From an uncultured Bacteroidota bacterium (GTDB taxonomy: Bacteria > Bacteroidota > Bacteroidia > B-17B0 > Aurantibacillaceae), in the NCBI GenBank assembly GCA_903893815.1, contig CAITNS010000067.1, forward strand, positions 29,385 through 93,384: a stretch of 64,000 nucleotides of DNA, given 5' to 3'. The notes under the pieces are model-generated. The model saw only the letters and a list, made by a program, of their open reading frames with translations, did not search any database and had not been told where the DNA came from. Below, one piece after another: positions 62,487 to 64,000 of the stretch. Every line of letters begins with the position of its first letter. The first letter of the stretch is position 1. Made by a program: the position numbers and the translations under genes.

Positions 62487-62665
62487 GCCTATAACGTTTT
62501 CGCGGTTTGACTTGTTTGGAGTTTGAAACAATGTCTACCGAAATGTTACTAACAAAGCTATAATTTTATTGGACATTTGCAAAGCGAAAATAATTGTCTT
62601 TCGCGGGAGAGACCGCTTTTTCAAATGCCGAAGCCGAACGCACAAATAGAGCCGTGTGTTATGAG
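62487..62665. repeat. Structured intergenic repeat, copy B (attC-like)
   Basis: The left end CCTATAACGTTTTCGCGGTTTG and right end CAAATAGAGCCGTGTGTTATGAG are imperfect inverse complements (ATAAC/GTTAT, CGG/CCG, TTTG/CAAA). The centre CATTTGCAAAGCG...CGCTTTTTCAAATG forms a second stem, and GCGAAA...TTTCGC a third. The central core is repeated at 60643-60697. The whole has the size and folding plan of an integron attC site, but no integrase is seen. Confidence 0.5.
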
Positions 62666-62677
62666 TCCGTTTTTTTT

Positions 62678-63865
62678 CTATAGTTTACCCCAAAACTTAT
62701 TTAATAGTTGACCACTGAAATAAATCTTTTCTTCAAATCCTTTAGTGTTAAAGATAATTCGTCTGTTTCCAGCGCCAAAAGTGTCTTCAAAACCTACTAC
62801 TATAAATTCATTTTCATCGATCTGTATAAGTTTGTATTCTTTGTTATTAAACGAAATAAATGGCTGTCCGTTTTTTAAAAACACTTTTCTATCATTTTCG
62901 TAATTACCAATAAAAGATTTATTTAATGCAAAATTTTTATCATTGAGTTTAAGTAAGTATTCGCAAGTTTTTAAATTCCATTTTGCTATTTCTTGTTCTT
63001 TTGTGGGTAAATTTTTCTTTAACTCTTCTTTGTAAAACAAGTATTTCGCATAATTTAATGCGTTTTTATCTTCTGTTTTGTAATCTGGCGTTACACTCGC
63101 TTCTTTATCTGCACTGCCAAAAGAAGTAGGAATGAAGCATAAAAAACCTTCTAAAAGAGGCACACTACTACCTGAACTTCCTCCACCTTTTGTTTTTTCA
63201 CCAACTATAATTGCTTTTTTGTTTTGTTGCATAAATTTACAAAACCCTTCCGCAGCTGAAAAAGTGTCAAAACCGGTTAAAATATATACAGGGCGGTTTA
63301 AATATCTTTTGCCTTGGACAAAAGGTAATACTTTGTACTTTTCAGTTCGACTTATGCTGTCGTAATATATTTCGTTTTCTTCAGGATAAAAATAAGTAGC
63401 TAATATGTCACCAACTCGACCATCACCGCCCCCATTTTTTCGCAAATCAATAATTAGTGCGGTTGTATTTTCTACCATATTCATTGCTGAATTAATTTTA
63501 GGCGCTGAACCTTCGGCAATAAATCCTGAAAATTTAATTATTTCAATATAGCCAACATTTCCTTCCAGTATCTCAACTTTCGTAAAACCGAAATTTATTT
63601 TTTTAGCCACTTCATATTCGTATTTTCTTTTCGTCTCTCTATTTTCAACATAGCTTTCAAATTTAGCAGGGTCAAAGTAAATTTTTAAATGATTGTCATT
63701 GGTTTTGTTTAATAGTATAGAATTTAATTTATTGGCAAAATTATCTGACGTACTTTCGGTTTTGATTTGTGTTTTGATAATTGCTAGTGTATCTGAAACA
63801 GATTTAGCAGCTGTTCCATTAAAATACAATTTGTTTATTTCACTTGAAACTTTATTTATCCGCAA
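62678..63865 (-). CDS. S41-family peptidase, probably 5'-incomplete
   Basis: A 395-aa C-terminal-processing-peptidase-like protein. The core is LIIDLRKNGGGDGRVGDILATYF and VYILTGFDTFSAAEGFCKFMQ, where Ser in TFSAAE is the nucleophile, followed by EKTKGGGSSG and a β-rich tail. Family members in Bacteroidota have a signal peptide and an N-terminal helical domain. Here the helical part is present (SSEINKLYFNG), but the frame has only a TTG start and a TGA a few codons further upstream, with no signal peptide. An ATG at 63893 in another frame stops after three codons. The gene may be damaged at its 5' end. Confidence 0.75.
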   Translation of the reverse strand: MRINKVSSEINKLYFNGTAAKSVSDTLAIIKTQIKTESTSDNFANKLNSILLNKTNDNHLKIYFDPAKFESYVENRETKRKYEYEVAKKINFGFTKVEILEGNVGYIEIIKFSGFIAEGSAPKINSAMNMVENTTALIIDLRKNGGGDGRVGDILATYFYPEENEIYYDSISRTEKYKVLPFVQGKRYLNRPVYILTGFDTFSAAEGFCKFMQQNKKAIIVGEKTKGGGSSGSSVPLLEGFLCFIPTSFGSADKEASVTPDYKTEDKNALNYAKYLFYKEELKKNLPTKEQEIAKWNLKTCEYLLKLNDKNFALNKSFIGNYENDRKVFLKNGQPFISFNNKEYKLIQIDENEFIVVGFEDTFGAGNRRIIFNTKGFEEKIYFSGQLLNKFWGKL

Positions 63866-63930
63866 ACAGACAGTTGATTTGTTAATATTTCATGAATCCT
63901 TTGATTTTATTAGTTTTCCAATATTTTTAC

Positions 63931-63951
63931 CTTGTAACAAAAAGTTACAAG
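63931..63951. repeat. Perfect inverted repeat near the right edge
   Basis: CTTGTAAC-AAAAA-GTTACAAG. It lies upstream of the damaged S41 gene and just before an open plus-strand frame (…TLGYKIEYSDDKVSAW) that runs out of the window. It could be an insertion-sequence end, an operator or a terminator. Confidence 0.4.
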
Positions 63952-64000
63952 AACATTGGGTTATAAAATTGAATATTCAGACGATAAAGTAAGTGCTTGG

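Noticed and set aside
63693..63992. Plus-strand 99-codon frame at the right edge
   Set aside because: It is antisense to the S41 peptidase over most of its length, and its composition is that of a shadow frame.

Overview
The window looks like a chromosomal segment of a Bacteroidota bacterium. It is AT-rich. Several genes are preceded by the Bacteroidota promoter pattern TTTG-N20-TAnnTTTG (clearest before paaA, rpsU and hisS). It encodes four proteins with type IX secretion (T9SS) sorting domains, a PorP/SprF protein, GWxTD and Omp28/DUF6029 families and many MORN-variant proteins, all typical of this phylum. The order or genus cannot be fixed from the sequence alone.

Layout. 1-1348: minus-strand envelope genes (partial lipoprotein, HMA lipoprotein, polysaccharide deacetylase). 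1557-7616: a 2019-aa secreted adhesin with about 15 Ig-like repeats, a PKD module and a C-type lectin domain. 7669-16070: conserved hypothetical, rlmD, OstA-like protein, LamG/T9SS protein, fabG and a vWA-like membrane protein. 16184-19332: TlpA-DUF6029-Omp28 operon. 19465-20853: hisS. 20924-25938: phenylacetate degradation (paaE divergent from paaABC, a 35-aa membrane ORF, paaD, paaG). 26087-31359: MORN protein, lipoprotein, gamma carbonic anhydrase, small lipoprotein, rpsU, xerC, hpf. 31439-34566: a toxin-antitoxin island with an AbiEii-like nucleotidyltransferase plus HTH antitoxin and a three-gene HipBST module. 34611-39188: FAD oxidoreductase, GT2 and GWxTD protein. 39303-39993: tRNA-Ser and a frame interrupted by TGA. 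40020-45988: polyhydroxyalkanoate locus (phaB, phaJ, phaE, membrane protein, class III phaC). 46185-51779: mnmA, MORN protein, secreted purple-acid-phosphatase-like protein, YiiX-like hydrolase, recA. 52132-52504: RNase P RNA. 52519-59874: PKD adhesin, TPR/PD40 protein and PorP/SprF. 59909-63865: LysE exporter, two glycosyltransferases and an N-terminally incomplete S41 peptidase, separated by structured repeats.

How the genes fit together. The paa genes activate and open the route for phenylacetyl-CoA, and the pha genes can turn (R)-3-hydroxyacyl-CoA into storage polymer. The 52519-59874 trio is a coherent T9SS cargo, periplasmic-partner and outer-membrane-anchor unit. rpsU-xerC-hpf is a translation/recombination cluster.

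Most notable: the HipBST module sits between two perfect 106-bp direct repeats (32707-32812 and 34594-34699). The repeat is the promoter and first 29 codons of the FAD oxidoreductase gene, so the module appears to have inserted at that gene's start, leaving a truncated 47-codon copy upstream and an intact gene downstream. Other points of interest are the apparent ATT start of the PorP/SprF gene, the in-frame TGA in the ORF beside tRNA-Ser, nested inverted repeats between phaJ and phaE, and two copies of a structured intergenic repeat that resembles integron attC sites.
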